Source of the DNA: Marinoscillum sp049115815
GTDB lineage: Bacteria; Bacteroidota; Bacteroidia; Cytophagales; Cyclobacteriaceae
DNA: 64,000 bases
Direction: 5' to 3'
Assembly: GCA_049115815.1 (NCBI GenBank)
Contig: JAGDZO010000025.1
Coordinates: forward strand, 55,446 to 119,445
Below, piece by piece: positions 33,891 through 42,760 of this stretch. The notes below the pieces were generated by a model that ran no database searches, had not been told where the DNA came from, and saw nothing but the letters and a program-made list of their open reading frames with translations. The first letter of the stretch is position 1. Every line of letters starts with the position of its first letter. A program made the position numbers and the translations under genes.

Positions 33891-35315
33891 TTACTCGTAT
33901 CCATTATTTTGATAAATATTGCCGGGACTGATGTCAATTTGACCTTGCGGCACTGGAAAATAGCGATGGTGACTTTCTACCACCATTGGCGCTCTAGTTT
34001 CGTCATAGGCATTCATCACCTCTACAAAACGATTGGTTCTTACAAGATCGAACCAGCGATGATTTTCAAATGCCAACTCTAATCTTCTTTCATTAAGAAC
34101 TGCATCTCTGAAACTAGCCTGATCTGTTAGTTCAGCAGAAGACAAACTCGATAAACCAGCACGGTTTCGTATTTGATTTAACAGATCAAAAGCTTCTCCA
34201 TCTGCCACATATCCAACTTCATTCAATGCCTCCGCTCTCATGAGTATTACATCAGCGTATCTCAACACCATGAAGTTGTTATCCTCATCATTTGTATCAG
34301 CAGGAAGTCCATTGTATTTGTTGGTATGTAATCTTCCATCACTTAGAGATCCAATAGTCACGTTTTTACGCAAGTCAGTATTGTCATAAGCATCAAAAAG
34401 ATCCTGAGTGGGCAAGTTATCACCTACACCACCGGCCCCCATTCCGCCAAGAAGTGTAGTATTGTTCAAAGGCGTATGTAATCGTAAAAACAGGCTTCCC
34501 TCACCATCACTGAGGGACTTGAATTGTACTTCAAAGATGGACTCTGAATTGTTCTCATTCTCTACATCAAAGACATCAGCATAGTTCTGAAGCAGCGAAT
34601 AGCCTTGCACCTGCGATAAGGTGGTTGCCGCTAGATTCCAATCTTGTCGTGTGAGATAAACCTTGCCTAATAGGGTTAAAGCTGCTCCTTTTGTGACACG
34701 CCCTATATCAGTTTGTGAAGATGGAAGGTTATCGACAGCAAATTCCAAGTCAGCTAAAATAAGGGCATATACATCGTCGATACTGTCTCTCTTGTGACTA
34801 AAAGCTTCAGAGACATTAACTAGCTCATCAGTAACTATCGGCACTTTGCCCCAAATGCGAACAAGATTGAAATAGGTGAGTGCCCTAAGAAAAGAGACTT
34901 CACCCTTACGGATGTTCTTCAGGTCTTCGTCCATCTCAATAGCGTCAATTCTTCCAAGGACTATGTTGCATCTCTGAATTCCAGTGTAGCAAACATTCCA
35001 AACGGTTTCTAAATAGCCATTGGTGGTGGCTTCTCTAAATAGATCGAGGTTACCCTCTTCTCCTGCTGCTTTCGTCAGGTCTTCTACATATGAGTTATCT
35101 GACCTTACTTCCATGAAGTATAGGAAATTCCGAGCATACTCACCTCTCGATTGCAAGGCTGCATAAGCCGCAATTACGGCTTGTTCTATATCTTGTTGAT
35201 TCTTATAAAAAGCTGCAACATTGGGTGAAGACTGTGGAGGTAAATCAATAAAGTCCTCACATGCCAAAACCGAAACTGCACAAATAATCAGAAGTAAATT
35301 TCTTAAGTTTTTCAT
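33891..35315 (-). CDS. SusD/RagB-family surface lipoprotein
   Basis: This 474-residue protein has a lipoprotein signal (LLLIICAVSVLAC) and the SusD N-terminal helix block (FYKNQQDIEQAVIAAYAALQ). TPR-like helices follow in the middle (TKGAALTLLGKVYLTRQDW). The C-terminus is the conserved RADVILMRAEALNEVGY-like and FDLLNQIRNRAGL segment, then RLELAFENHRWFDLVRTNR and the final YFPVPQGQIDIS. SusD forms a lid over SusC and selects the ligand. It is 13 bases downstream of the SusC gene. The binding-site residues cannot be read from sequence, so the ligand is inferred from the operon, with phosphodiesters as the best guess. Confidence 0.95.
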   Translation of the reverse strand: MKNLRNLLLIICAVSVLACEDFIDLPPQSSPNVAAFYKNQQDIEQAVIAAYAALQSRGEYARNFLYFMEVRSDNSYVEDLTKAAGEEGNLDLFREATTNGYLETVWNVCYTGIQRCNIVLGRIDAIEMDEDLKNIRKGEVSFLRALTYFNLVRIWGKVPIVTDELVNVSEAFSHKRDSIDDVYALILADLEFAVDNLPSSQTDIGRVTKGAALTLLGKVYLTRQDWNLAATTLSQVQGYSLLQNYADVFDVENENNSESIFEVQFKSLSDGEGSLFLRLHTPLNNTTLLGGMGAGGVGDNLPTQDLFDAYDNTDLRKNVTIGSLSDGRLHTNKYNGLPADTNDEDNNFMVLRYADVILMRAEALNEVGYVADGEAFDLLNQIRNRAGLSSLSSAELTDQASFRDAVLNERRLELAFENHRWFDLVRTNRFVEVMNAYDETRAPMVVESHHRYFPVPQGQIDISPGNIYQNNGYE

Positions 35316-35327
35316 CTTTGGTCAGGT

Positions 35328-38300
35328 TTAAAAGTTGATATTAACTCCAATAATCACAGATTTAGCAAGGGGATAAGTCCCATAATCCTCTCCTTGGGAA
35401 AGTGGATTATTCGGCCTCATATTTACCTCCGGGTTATAACCTGGGTAGTTACTTAGCGTCCATAAATTCTGCCCGGTCACATATACTCTGAAAGATTCAA
35501 AAGGGAGTTTAGAGTCTACAGCCTGATTAGAACCAAATGTGTAACCTATTGTGGCATTTCTTAGCCGCACAAATGATCCATCCTCCACATGATAGGAAGA
35601 TATGGCGTCCGTATTACCTGTTGGGCTAGAATTGGGCCTATAAACCTTACCACTACCAGGGTTTTCTTCTGATAGAAAAGCATCTGCGTAAGTATCTGCG
35701 CGGTAGTTACTGAAAGTCTGTAATGAACTCAAATAACGTTGAGCCAAATGTAAAACTTCAAAACCCTGCGAACCTTGGATTAAGAATCCGAGATCAAACC
35801 CACTGAATGTAAGCTGACTCGAAAATCCGAACGTATAATCTGGGAAGAAATCTCCGGTTATTGTTCTATCATCAGGTGAAATCACACCATCTCCGTTTAC
35901 ATCTTCAAACTTAAAGTCACCAATATTGCTATCACTAAAACTAGGATAGCTATCAAGATCTTCTTGATTTTGAAACACACCTAAGACTTTGTAACCGTAG
36001 TAAGATCCAATAGGGCTGCCCACTTGGGTGATATGTGTACTTGGTACACCTCCATCTGTGATGATTGGCTCACCGCTTTTGCCAAGCGCAATCACTTCAT
36101 TCCTTAATGTGGCAATGTTGGCATTGAGAGACCAGTTTACCTTGCCAATATCAAAACTCGAATTTAGACCAAGTTCAAGACCCTTATTCTGCACCTCTCC
36201 TATATTTTGAAGCGAACTAGAAAACCCCGATGAGCCCGGCACAGGTACATTAAGTAATAGGTCTTTGGTATTGGAGATGAAATAATCACCTGTGAAAGTG
36301 ATCAAGTTGTCGAATAGAGCCACATCCAAACCGTAATTGGTCATGGTGGTCTTCTCCCATGATAAATCTGCATTTGGAGAAGTTCCTGTTGTCAGTCCGT
36401 TAGTTACTTGATCATTGAATATATAGTTAGCAGATTCAATGAGTGCTACTGCTCCATAATTAGGTATGGAAAAATTTCCAGTTACACCTATACTCGCTCT
36501 CAGTTTGACGTCATTGATGAAATCCATAGAAGGAAAAAAAGACTCTTCTGACAGTCTCCAACCTACAGACCCTGAAGGAAACAATCCCCATTTTGTGTTT
36601 TCACCAAATCTTGACGACCCATCCCTTCTTATGGACATGTTGATTATATACTTGCCATCATAATTGTAAATAGCTCTGCTAAGGTATGAAAGCAACGACC
36701 ATTCTTGTATTTGACTAAATCCTGAAGTGACCATCCCTGCGTTTAGTGTAGTCACAAGATCATTGGGGAAATTATTGGCATAGAGGCCTGTTCTGGCTAT
36801 TTGCTCTTTTTGCGCTGTAAATCCCGCAAGTACGTTTAGGTCATGTTTTCCCGAATTAAGATTGTAAGTCAAGGTGTTTTCGTTGGTCCAGTTAAGCACA
36901 TCCGTTGTGAAGTTTCTTCCATTAGGATTTGATGGCAATCCTGCTCCTCTAACTGGTATCCACGAGGGTCTGTAATAACTTCTATTAAAGCTATTGATAT
37001 CCGCCCCGAAAGATGTGTTGAACTTAAAGCCTTTTATAATCTCTGCCTCTAGTTTGAAATTACTTAATAATCGAAACTGATCTAGTTCGTCTTCTATGCC
37101 CTCAGCTATAGCAATGGGATTTACAAAAGGCCCTGATCCTGCAGCCGTATTTTGACGAAAGTTAAATGACCCGTCAGCGTTATAAATAGACTCAGTTGGG
37201 ATTGAAAGTAATGCAAGGTTAACCACCCCATCCACAAAATAAGGATTCTCTGCAGGCACAAGTTGGCTTTTGGTGTATGTCGGATTAAAGTTGACCTTAA
37301 GAATTACTTTATCGCTTATTTTCCCGTCAAGGTTGGCCCGAGCGGATAACCTTTCAAAACCAGACCCAAGTATGATTCCATCTTGAGCAAAATAGCTACC
37401 AGACACGTAATAGTTAAGATTCTTTGTACCACCTCTTGCTGATAAATCATAGCTCTGAATTGGAGCTGTTCTGAAGAGGGCATCCTGCCAATCGGTATCG
37501 ACCAAGCCTGGTTCATCATTCAAATATGGAATGAACTCTGGTGGATAACCAGAGGTAGAACCGCCGTTGACTCTGGATAGATAATTTTGCTCAGCAAAAG
37601 TGTAAGCGTCCATCATCTCATAGGTGTTCGTGACTTGCTGGATACCGTAGTAAGCATTGAAAGCTAACTGAGATTTACCGGTAGATCCAGATTTAGTAGT
37701 AATCAAAACAACTCCATTAGCACCTCTAGAACCATAAATAGCTGCTGCAGATGCATCCTTTAATACCTCTATTGACTTGATATCATTAGGATTTAGAGAG
37801 GAAAGTGGATTTTGTGGATTCTCTTGTCTAGTGGAATTACCAGGTCTGGAACCCTGTACGGTGGCAGAATTGTAACTATCAGATATTGGAAAACCATCAA
37901 TAACTATTAGCGGACTATTTCCTGCCGATATCGATCCCGTACCTCTAACTTTAATAGACACGTTTCCACCTGGAGTTCCAGTTGTTTGCTGGATATTAAC
38001 ACCAGGAAGCCGACCGACAATGTTCTGTTCAAAGCCAACATTAGGAAGATTGTTTATTTGCTTTTCATCAAGAGAAACAACAGCACCTGTTAGGTTTTTC
38101 TTGGCAGAGGTACCGTACCCGATGACTACTACTTCATCCAATGCTGACACATCTTCTGCAAGGGAAACATTAATCGTTGACTGACCGTCTAATTTGATTT
38201 CTGTTGGTAAATAACCTACAAATGATATTATAAGCGTGGCACCTTCGGATACATCTAAACTAAAATTCCCATCAATATCAGTAATTGTACCATTGGACGT

Positions 38301-38780
38301 TCCCTTTTCCATTACCGTAGCACCTGGAAGTGTCTCTCCTGTTTCATCAGTTACTGTTCCCTGAATTAGCTCCTGAATAACCACTTGTTCAGTAAGATCA
38401 GGTAAGTCATCACCAAATTTTGCAACCGTTACTGCAATTTGTTCATTCACCCTTTTGAATGAAACACCAGCTTGAACAGAAACGGTCTTTAACAAATCAT
38501 TTAGATTCGATTTTTGAGAGACAATGATTTTATCTCTACCCTGCATTTCTTCTTGCGAATAAGCAAACCTAAGATTTGTAAGTGATTCGATGTGCTCGAA
38601 TAGTTCGATAATGGATACACCTTCATCTCCATACCTTAACTCAACATCTATCTCCTCGAGCATCTTTCGCTGAGCAGAAGACCCATTAGCCATGACCATC
38701 GTCAAGGTCTGTAACATGATTAGCATGTAAATTCCAAACTTCGACATGTGGAATGCAATTTTGTATAACTTTGTTTTCAT
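35328..38780 (-). CDS. SusC/RagA-family TonB-linked transporter with N-terminal STN domain
   Basis: This 1150-residue outer-membrane transporter begins with a signal region and then an STN (secretin/TonB short N-terminal) domain at about 44-118 (VSIIELFEHIESLTNLRFAYS). A CarboxypepD-like beta domain follows (about 135-212, GTVTDETGETLPGATV). The plug opens with the TonB box region EVVVIGYGTSAKKNLTGAV and holds KDASAAAIYGSRGANGVVLI. The barrel ends in GTYPLAKSVIIGVNINF. STN domains contact a FecR anti-sigma factor, so this receptor should signal to the FecR/sigma pair directly upstream. It passes ligand captured by SusD and the L-domain lipoprotein into the periplasm, where GDPD and phosphatase act. 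Confidence 0.95.
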   Translation of the reverse strand: MKTKLYKIAFHMSKFGIYMLIMLQTLTMVMANGSSAQRKMLEEIDVELRYGDEGVSIIELFEHIESLTNLRFAYSQEEMQGRDKIIVSQKSNLNDLLKTVSVQAGVSFKRVNEQIAVTVAKFGDDLPDLTEQVVIQELIQGTVTDETGETLPGATVMEKGTSNGTITDIDGNFSLDVSEGATLIISFVGYLPTEIKLDGQSTINVSLAEDVSALDEVVVIGYGTSAKKNLTGAVVSLDEKQINNLPNVGFEQNIVGRLPGVNIQQTTGTPGGNVSIKVRGTGSISAGNSPLIVIDGFPISDSYNSATVQGSRPGNSTRQENPQNPLSSLNPNDIKSIEVLKDASAAAIYGSRGANGVVLITTKSGSTGKSQLAFNAYYGIQQVTNTYEMMDAYTFAEQNYLSRVNGGSTSGYPPEFIPYLNDEPGLVDTDWQDALFRTAPIQSYDLSARGGTKNLNYYVSGSYFAQDGIILGSGFERLSARANLDGKISDKVILKVNFNPTYTKSQLVPAENPYFVDGVVNLALLSIPTESIYNADGSFNFRQNTAAGSGPFVNPIAIAEGIEDELDQFRLLSNFKLEAEIIKGFKFNTSFGADINSFNRSYYRPSWIPVRGAGLPSNPNGRNFTTDVLNWTNENTLTYNLNSGKHDLNVLAGFTAQKEQIARTGLYANNFPNDLVTTLNAGMVTSGFSQIQEWSLLSYLSRAIYNYDGKYIINMSIRRDGSSRFGENTKWGLFPSGSVGWRLSEESFFPSMDFINDVKLRASIGVTGNFSIPNYGAVALIESANYIFNDQVTNGLTTGTSPNADLSWEKTTMTNYGLDVALFDNLITFTGDYFISNTKDLLLNVPVPGSSGFSSSLQNIGEVQNKGLELGLNSSFDIGKVNWSLNANIATLRNEVIALGKSGEPIITDGGVPSTHITQVGSPIGSYYGYKVLGVFQNQEDLDSYPSFSDSNIGDFKFEDVNGDGVISPDDRTITGDFFPDYTFGFSSQLTFSGFDLGFLIQGSQGFEVLHLAQRYLSSLQTFSNYRADTYADAFLSEENPGSGKVYRPNSSPTGNTDAISSYHVEDGSFVRLRNATIGYTFGSNQAVDSKLPFESFRVYVTGQNLWTLSNYPGYNPEVNMRPNNPLSQGEDYGTYPLAKSVIIGVNINF

Positions 38781-38814
38781 ACGGTTTTGGTTTAATTGAC
38801 TGAAACTATTGCAT

Positions 38815-38860
38815 AAGAGAGCTGCTGACTTTCCCCAAAGTATTTCAGCTCTCTTTTTTT
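38815..38860. terminator. Strong hairpin between fecR and susC
   Basis: AAGAGAGCTG (38815-38824) pairs with CAGCTCTCTT (38846-38855), and TTTTTT follows on the plus strand. Both flanking genes are on the minus strand, where the hairpin is preceded by the A run and followed by a mixed sequence, so it does not look like a classic stop for fecR. It may instead stabilise the SusC mRNA 5' end or attenuate read-through. Confidence 0.45.
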
Positions 38861-38868
38861 TATTTAGG

Positions 38869-39855
38869 TCATTGAATAAGAATTTTCATTTCCTTCGCAT
38901 TGTATTGGTATTTAATATCATAGACATAGGTTAATACTTCCATTACTTCTTTAATCGTAGGATTATCATAAGTAGCCGTATATTTCCGATCTGTTTTAAA
39001 TCCTTCAGGTTTCTCTATTTCGATACCGTACCACCTTGATATCTTTTCAAGCACGTTATTCAAAGATTCGTCATTAAATACAAGTTGCTGATTTGTCCAA
39101 CCGAAGGGGTTGTGATTATTTGAAATTATCGTTTTGTGTAACTCGGCATCATTATAATAACTCACCATCTCGTTAGGAATCAGCTTTAACATCTCGTTTT
39201 TGGAACTTCGAACCGCAACTTTACCAGTTTTAACAGCGACCTCTGGTGTAAGTGAACCATAAGCTTTAACATTAAAAGAAGTGCCCAAAACTGTGACATC
39301 AAGCTTTTCTGTTTTAATCACAAATGGGTGATCTTCATCCCGGGAAACATCGAAGAATGCTTCTCCAATTAATGTCACTTCTCTTCTGTCTCCCTCAAAT
39401 TTCTCCGGCACGATAAGCTTACTATCTGAGTTAAGCTTTACAGTGGTACCATCGGGAAGCTTTGTGATTATTTTTTGACCAGGGAGACTTACTTTTTCGA
39501 TAAGTCTAATTGCTGCGATCTCACTTTCTGAACTATCAATAGAAATGTATTTGTGGACACCAAAAACAGCTGATAATACAATTGCGATAACTGCAGCAAC
39601 TCGATAAATTCCTTTCCATGATGGATTGTGGTTTTCTTTAGTTGATGATGCGGCTTGGTTCCCCATCATTTGTTGCAGTCTTAATCGAACCTCGAGTTCT
39701 TCAGCATGAAGGGTATCCTTATGATTATTCCAGTAAGCTTTAATCGTCTTTAAAGTTTGAGCATTCCTCTCGTCACTTTGTAGCCACTTAGACAGCTCAT
39801 GCTGCTCATCCAATGTGAGGTCTCCTTCAAGATATTTAGTTATTAAATGATTCAC
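38869..39855 (-). CDS. FecR-family anti-sigma factor
   Basis: This 328-residue protein starts at a GTG (39855), the only start after an upstream in-frame stop. The N-terminal cytosolic part (LITKYLEGDLTLDEQHELSKWL) binds sigma. A membrane helix follows at about 88-105 (YRVAAVIAIVLSAVFGVH). The periplasmic FecR domain carries LPDGTTVKLNSDSKL, EVTLIGEAFFDVSRDEDHPF and LDVTVLGTSFNVKAYG. The C-terminal DUF4974 domain (NQQLVFNDESLNNVLEKISRWYGIEIE) resembles an STN fold and probably docks to the SusC STN domain. It relays ligand occupancy of SusC to the sigma factor encoded just upstream. A perfect hairpin lies at its translation start. Confidence 0.94.
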   Translation of the reverse strand: MNHLITKYLEGDLTLDEQHELSKWLQSDERNAQTLKTIKAYWNNHKDTLHAEELEVRLRLQQMMGNQAASSTKENHNPSWKGIYRVAAVIAIVLSAVFGVHKYISIDSSESEIAAIRLIEKVSLPGQKIITKLPDGTTVKLNSDSKLIVPEKFEGDRREVTLIGEAFFDVSRDEDHPFVIKTEKLDVTVLGTSFNVKAYGSLTPEVAVKTGKVAVRSSKNEMLKLIPNEMVSYYNDAELHKTIISNNHNPFGWTNQQLVFNDESLNNVLEKISRWYGIEIEKPEGFKTDRKYTATYDNPTIKEVMEVLTYVYDIKYQYNAKEMKILIQ

Positions 39856-39858
39856 TGA

Positions 39859-39887
39859 AAGTCTCTTTGTTTAATAGTAAGAGACTT
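39859..39887. promoter_or_regulatory. Hairpin overlapping the fecR translation initiation region
   Basis: AAGTCTCTT (39859-39867) and AAGAGACTT (39879-39887) are exact reverse complements around an 11-base loop. The near arm ends three bases before the GTG start of fecR, so the folded mRNA would cover the ribosome entry site. It could lower FecR synthesis relative to sigma or respond to a regulator; neither is shown. Confidence 0.5.
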
Positions 39888-40008
39888 GGAGCCGAAAAAG
39901 GTTGATAAAAGTTAAAATAATTACAATATCATCACATATCATGCGAATTAAATGCGATGAATGATGACAATGGTGGATTTTGATGAAAATTTGATAATTA
40001 GCAAATAC

Positions 40009-40623
40009 CTAAATAGAAAGTATTGCTATCAAAATAAGGCTACTTAGTCCATAGTTTCGGACTGGTTGAGAGTTTTCGTTGTTATACTGCTCTTCAATAG
40101 AATGTCGCAGCACCGCTACGGCTCGAGATACTTGAGATTTAACCGTAGATTCAGAAACACCCAACTCAAGAGCAATTTCTGCATATTTCATCTGTTTGTT
40201 CTTTGCCATATCAAAAATTAATTGGCATTGATCAGGTAATTGCTGGATAGCCTTTTCAATTAAAGAAAGAAGTTCTTTTGCAAGAAGAACTTCCTCTGGG
40301 TTAATCATTTCAATTTGATGTACATAGTTTTCCGTATCAATACTGTCAAAGCGTCGAGGATCAGTTGAAAGCGTTCTGATAACTTGATTTTTAACAGATC
40401 GAAAAAGATAAGATTTGAGTTCTTTGATCTGGTTTAAATCGGTTTTTGATTTCCATAGACTAAAAAAAACATCTGATACCACATCTTTAGCAATATCATC
40501 CGATTTTGACATAGATCGTGCATATAGATACAAAGGCTTGAAGTACTCCGAATAGACATCTTCGAACGATCCTTCAAAAGGCTTCGCAATATTCAGTTGT
40601 CTTATTTTGGTGTTTTTCGCCAT
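40009..40623 (-). CDS. ECF sigma factor (FecI-like)
   Basis: This 204-residue protein has sigma region 2 at about 20-85 (FEDVYSEYFKPLYLYARSMS, DVVSDVFFSLWKSK) and region 4 at about 125-185 (LPDQCQLIFDMAKNKQMKYAEIALELGVSESTVKSQVSRAV). Regions 1 and 3 are absent, as expected for ECF factors. The last 15 residues are unusually hydrophobic (YGLSSLILIAILSI), which might tether sigma to the membrane near FecR. It lies 153 bases upstream of fecR on the same strand, ahead of SusC. It should transcribe the SusC operon when the FecR signal releases it. I found no copy of the 41.3-kb ECF motif in front of this gene or its SusC. Confidence 0.94.
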   Translation of the reverse strand: MAKNTKIRQLNIAKPFEGSFEDVYSEYFKPLYLYARSMSKSDDIAKDVVSDVFFSLWKSKTDLNQIKELKSYLFRSVKNQVIRTLSTDPRRFDSIDTENYVHQIEMINPEEVLLAKELLSLIEKAIQQLPDQCQLIFDMAKNKQMKYAEIALELGVSESTVKSQVSRAVAVLRHSIEEQYNNENSQPVRNYGLSSLILIAILSI

Positions 40624-41045
40624 TATTCGGAGTTAAACATTCACTAAAAAGTCGTGATTTAAGCGGAAATGTATTGAAAATACTAGTGAAAACAATTTAA
40701 CTAATTACAATTATGTTAAAATGATCTCATTTAGTATCAGTAAGTAATGACTATTCAAAACTGAGTATAAGTCAATCAAATTGGTGTTGAAGGAGTAAAG
40801 TTTTTTTGCGCATTATTGATGATTAATGTAAGACTGACTCTAATCTCAGTATAACTAAACAACCATTTTATCCGCTACCTTTTAACTCGATTTGACCCCT
40901 TTGAGACCGAAATTTACTATCTTTAGGTAACCTTAGAAGGAGGTCAAAGCAGACTAAAATAGGCTAATTTTTACTGTCAACAAGGAGTCAACAGTGGTAT
41001 AGGCAGTTTTGTAAAACATTGATAAATAGGTGGTTAAGTGAGTTA

Positions 41046-41067
41046 GTTCGAATCCTGCCACCCCGAC
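41046..41067 (+). pseudogene. tRNA 3'-end fragment (T-arm and acceptor strand)
   Basis: GTTCGAATCCTGCCACCCCGAC has the T-loop TTCGAAT, the 3' half of a T stem (CCTGC) and an acceptor strand (CACCCCGAC). The matching 5' halves (GCAGG and GTCGGGGTG) are absent upstream, so the tRNA is incomplete. A full terminator follows at once. Such fragments arise when an element integrates into a tRNA 3' end and leaves a copy at the far junction. GTCAACA repeats at about 40977-40995 lie nearby. The rest of the 40624-41045 gap shows no gene. Confidence 0.6.
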
Positions 41068-41074
41068 GAACTAC

Positions 41075-41108
41075 AAAGGATGATTGTTTATTCAATCATC
41101 CTTTTTTT
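41075..41108 (+). terminator. Rho-independent terminator after the tRNA fragment
   Basis: AAAGGATGATTG (41075-41086) and CAATCATCCTTT (41093-41104) form a perfect 12-bp stem with loop TTTATT, followed by more T residues. It is the strongest terminator in the region and insulates the ECF operon to its right. Confidence 0.85.
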
Positions 41109-41129
41109 ATGCCCTTCCAATTAAGGAAC

Positions 41130-41173
41130 CTGCGACAAGTCGCAGCACTGGGCGTGCCCCACTAGGCGTGCCC
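41130..41173. repeat. Short hairpin cluster upstream of the ECF operon
   Basis: CTGCGAC (41130-41136) and GTCGCAG (41139-41145) form a perfect stem with a two-base loop. Two direct copies of GGCGTGCCC follow within 41150-41173, each with a GGGC/GCCC-type palindrome. The sequence after it (ATTCAAATCCTGC) again resembles a tRNA T-arm, so the stretch may be another decayed tRNA or repeat copy. Confidence 0.45.
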
Positions 41174-41289
41174 ATTCAAATCCTGCTAACCATACATACT
41201 GAGTATCATTTCAATAATCTTTCATACTACCTTCATCTTCCTGTTCGCGACCAGTCTGATCTATCATCAACGTTGATTTCAAAATAATC

Positions 41290-41317
41290 GGTAGGGTATT
41301 TTGGGATTGAGCTGTAT
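41290..41317 (+). promoter_or_regulatory. Candidate ECF-sigma promoter of the sigma/fecR/TBDT operon
   Basis: GGTAGGGTATTTT (41290-41302), nine bases, then CTGTAT (41312-41317). The same two blocks with the same nine-base gap recur at 45520-45547 ahead of the lipoprotein gene. The motif is 47 bases upstream of the sigma start codon. A shared bipartite motif with fixed spacing before the sigma gene and an operon-mate is the expected signature of an autoregulated ECF promoter. Confidence 0.7.
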
Positions 41318-41363
41318 TCATTTCATAAAACAAATACTATGGCTATATATTTGGTCTAGCCGA

Positions 41364-41879
41364 ATGGAAGCCTTAAAGACATTTACAAAGAACGAACTGC
41401 GGGAGATTTACGAAACTTATTTCGATAGTCTTCGAGGGTTCTTGTATTATAAAACTGGAGATATAGACCTAGCAGAAGACTTGGTGCAAGAGGTTTTTAT
41501 TAAGGTATGGGAGAAGCGCGACACAATAGAAAAGAAAACAGTCAAAAGTCTTCTTTATACAATAGCTAACAATCTCATGATCAATCACTTCAATCATCAA
41601 AAGGTGGTTGGGAAGCATCAGAGCGATTCTGCGCCTAGTGCCCATATCGAAAACAAATCTCCTCAATTCACTATGGAAGAAAAGGAGTTTGAAGACAAAC
41701 TAAACCAAACACTGAGCTCACTGCCGGAAGGATGTCGAGAAGTGTTTTTAATGAATAGAATTGACAATCTTAAATATGCCGATATTGCCGACAGGTTATC
41801 GCTTAGTGTTAAGGCTGTTGAAAAACGAATGAGTAAAGCCATTGGAATACTTAAAGACCAACTAGACGTAAAAATATAA
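41364..41879 (+). CDS. ECF sigma factor (FecI-like)
   Basis: The longest frame begins at a TTG at 41301, inside the promoter motif, so the ATG at 41364 is preferred, giving 171 residues. Region 2 is ELREIYETYFDSLRGFLYYK and DLAEDLVQEVFIKVWEKRD. Region 4 is LPEGCREVFLMNRIDNLKYADIADRLSLSVKAVEKRMSKAI. The stop codon shares its last base with the fecR ATG (TAATG), so both are translated together. It should direct transcription of this operon and, by the shared motif, of the acidic lipoprotein gene. It differs from the sigma at 40.0 kb in region 4 (VEKRMSKA versus VKSQVSRA), which suggests a different promoter specificity. Confidence 0.94.
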   Translation: MEALKTFTKNELREIYETYFDSLRGFLYYKTGDIDLAEDLVQEVFIKVWEKRDTIEKKTVKSLLYTIANNLMINHFNHQKVVGKHQSDSAPSAHIENKSPQFTMEEKEFEDKLNQTLSSLPEGCREVFLMNRIDNLKYADIADRLSLSVKAVEKRMSKAIGILKDQLDVKI

Positions 41880-42760
41880 TGAGTGAGGTAGATAAATATA
41901 GAGACCTGCTGAACCACGAAACGGACAAAACTGAGGATGAATTTGCTGAGTTTTTGAAGAAAAGTGCTGATGCTAAACTTCCAAAAGGAAGAGGAAAGGA
42001 AGCTATATGGTCAGCCATCGAGGATGAGATTTCTGGAAAAGAGACTGAAGAAAAGCCAGCAGTCAACCTTTGGGCGTATAGTGGAATAGCTGCAGCGGTC
42101 ACTATTTTGATAGCGTTTACCATCGTTTTCTGGGACAGTGGCTCTCCAATAAACCATAGCACCAGCATAGCCCAAAGCCAAGAAATCACTCTGCCAGATG
42201 GCTCAGTGGCCACTCTGAACGCTAATTCTCAACTGAGTTATTCAGAAGACTGGAACAGAGAAGTCGAATTGACAGGAGAAGCCTTTTTCGAAGTGGAGAA
42301 AGGTGGTCGATTCTTAGTAAAAACCCCTATTGGAAATGTTCAGGTCTTGGGTACGTCGTTCAATGTATTTGATAGAGAAGGGGAATTCGAAGTGGCTTGC
42401 AAAACGGGGAAAGTGAACATATCAATACCATCCAAAGCGTACAACCAAGATATTACACCTGGCCAAATCGTACTGCTGGAATCTGATACCGTGAAACAAT
42501 ACGAGCGACTTCCTGACCTAATGGGAAAATGGAAAACAGGGGAATTTTACTACAGTGAGCAGCCTATCTCAGATGTTTTGGACGAATTGAAAAGACAATT
42601 TGACGTTCAAATAGACTTTCAGCAATCGGAAGACATCCTATTCTCTGGCTATTTCACCAACAAAAACGTGGAGACGGCATTAGACATGGTCTTTTTACCG
42701 TTAGGTTACGAGTACGAGATGGTCGGTGAAAAACGATTTGTGATTAAAGAAAGTGAATGA
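41879..42760 (+). CDS. FecR-family anti-sigma factor
   Basis: This 293-residue protein has an N-terminal cytosolic sigma-binding segment (EFAEFLKKSADAKLPKGRGKE) and a membrane helix at about 67-85 (YSGIAAAVTILIAFTIVFW). The periplasmic FecR domain carries LPDGSVATLNANSQLSYSED, VELTGEAFFEVEKGGRF and VQVLGTSFNVFDRE. The C-terminal DUF4974 domain is GEFYYSEQPISDVLDELKRQFD. It overlaps the TonB-dependent receptor gene by four bases (ATGA). It holds the sigma factor until the receptor's STN domain reports ligand binding. All domains are complete. Confidence 0.94.
   Translation: MSEVDKYRDLLNHETDKTEDEFAEFLKKSADAKLPKGRGKEAIWSAIEDEISGKETEEKPAVNLWAYSGIAAAVTILIAFTIVFWDSGSPINHSTSIAQSQEITLPDGSVATLNANSQLSYSEDWNREVELTGEAFFEVEKGGRFLVKTPIGNVQVLGTSFNVFDREGEFEVACKTGKVNISIPSKAYNQDITPGQIVLLESDTVKQYERLPDLMGKWKTGEFYYSEQPISDVLDELKRQFDVQIDFQQSEDILFSGYFTNKNVETALDMVFLPLGYEYEMVGEKRFVIKESE

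Noticed and set aside
41130..41200. A second complete tRNA or a CRISPR-like array from the GGCGTGCCC repeats
   Set aside because: There are only two repeat copies with no regular spacers, and the tRNA-like T-arm has no other arms.
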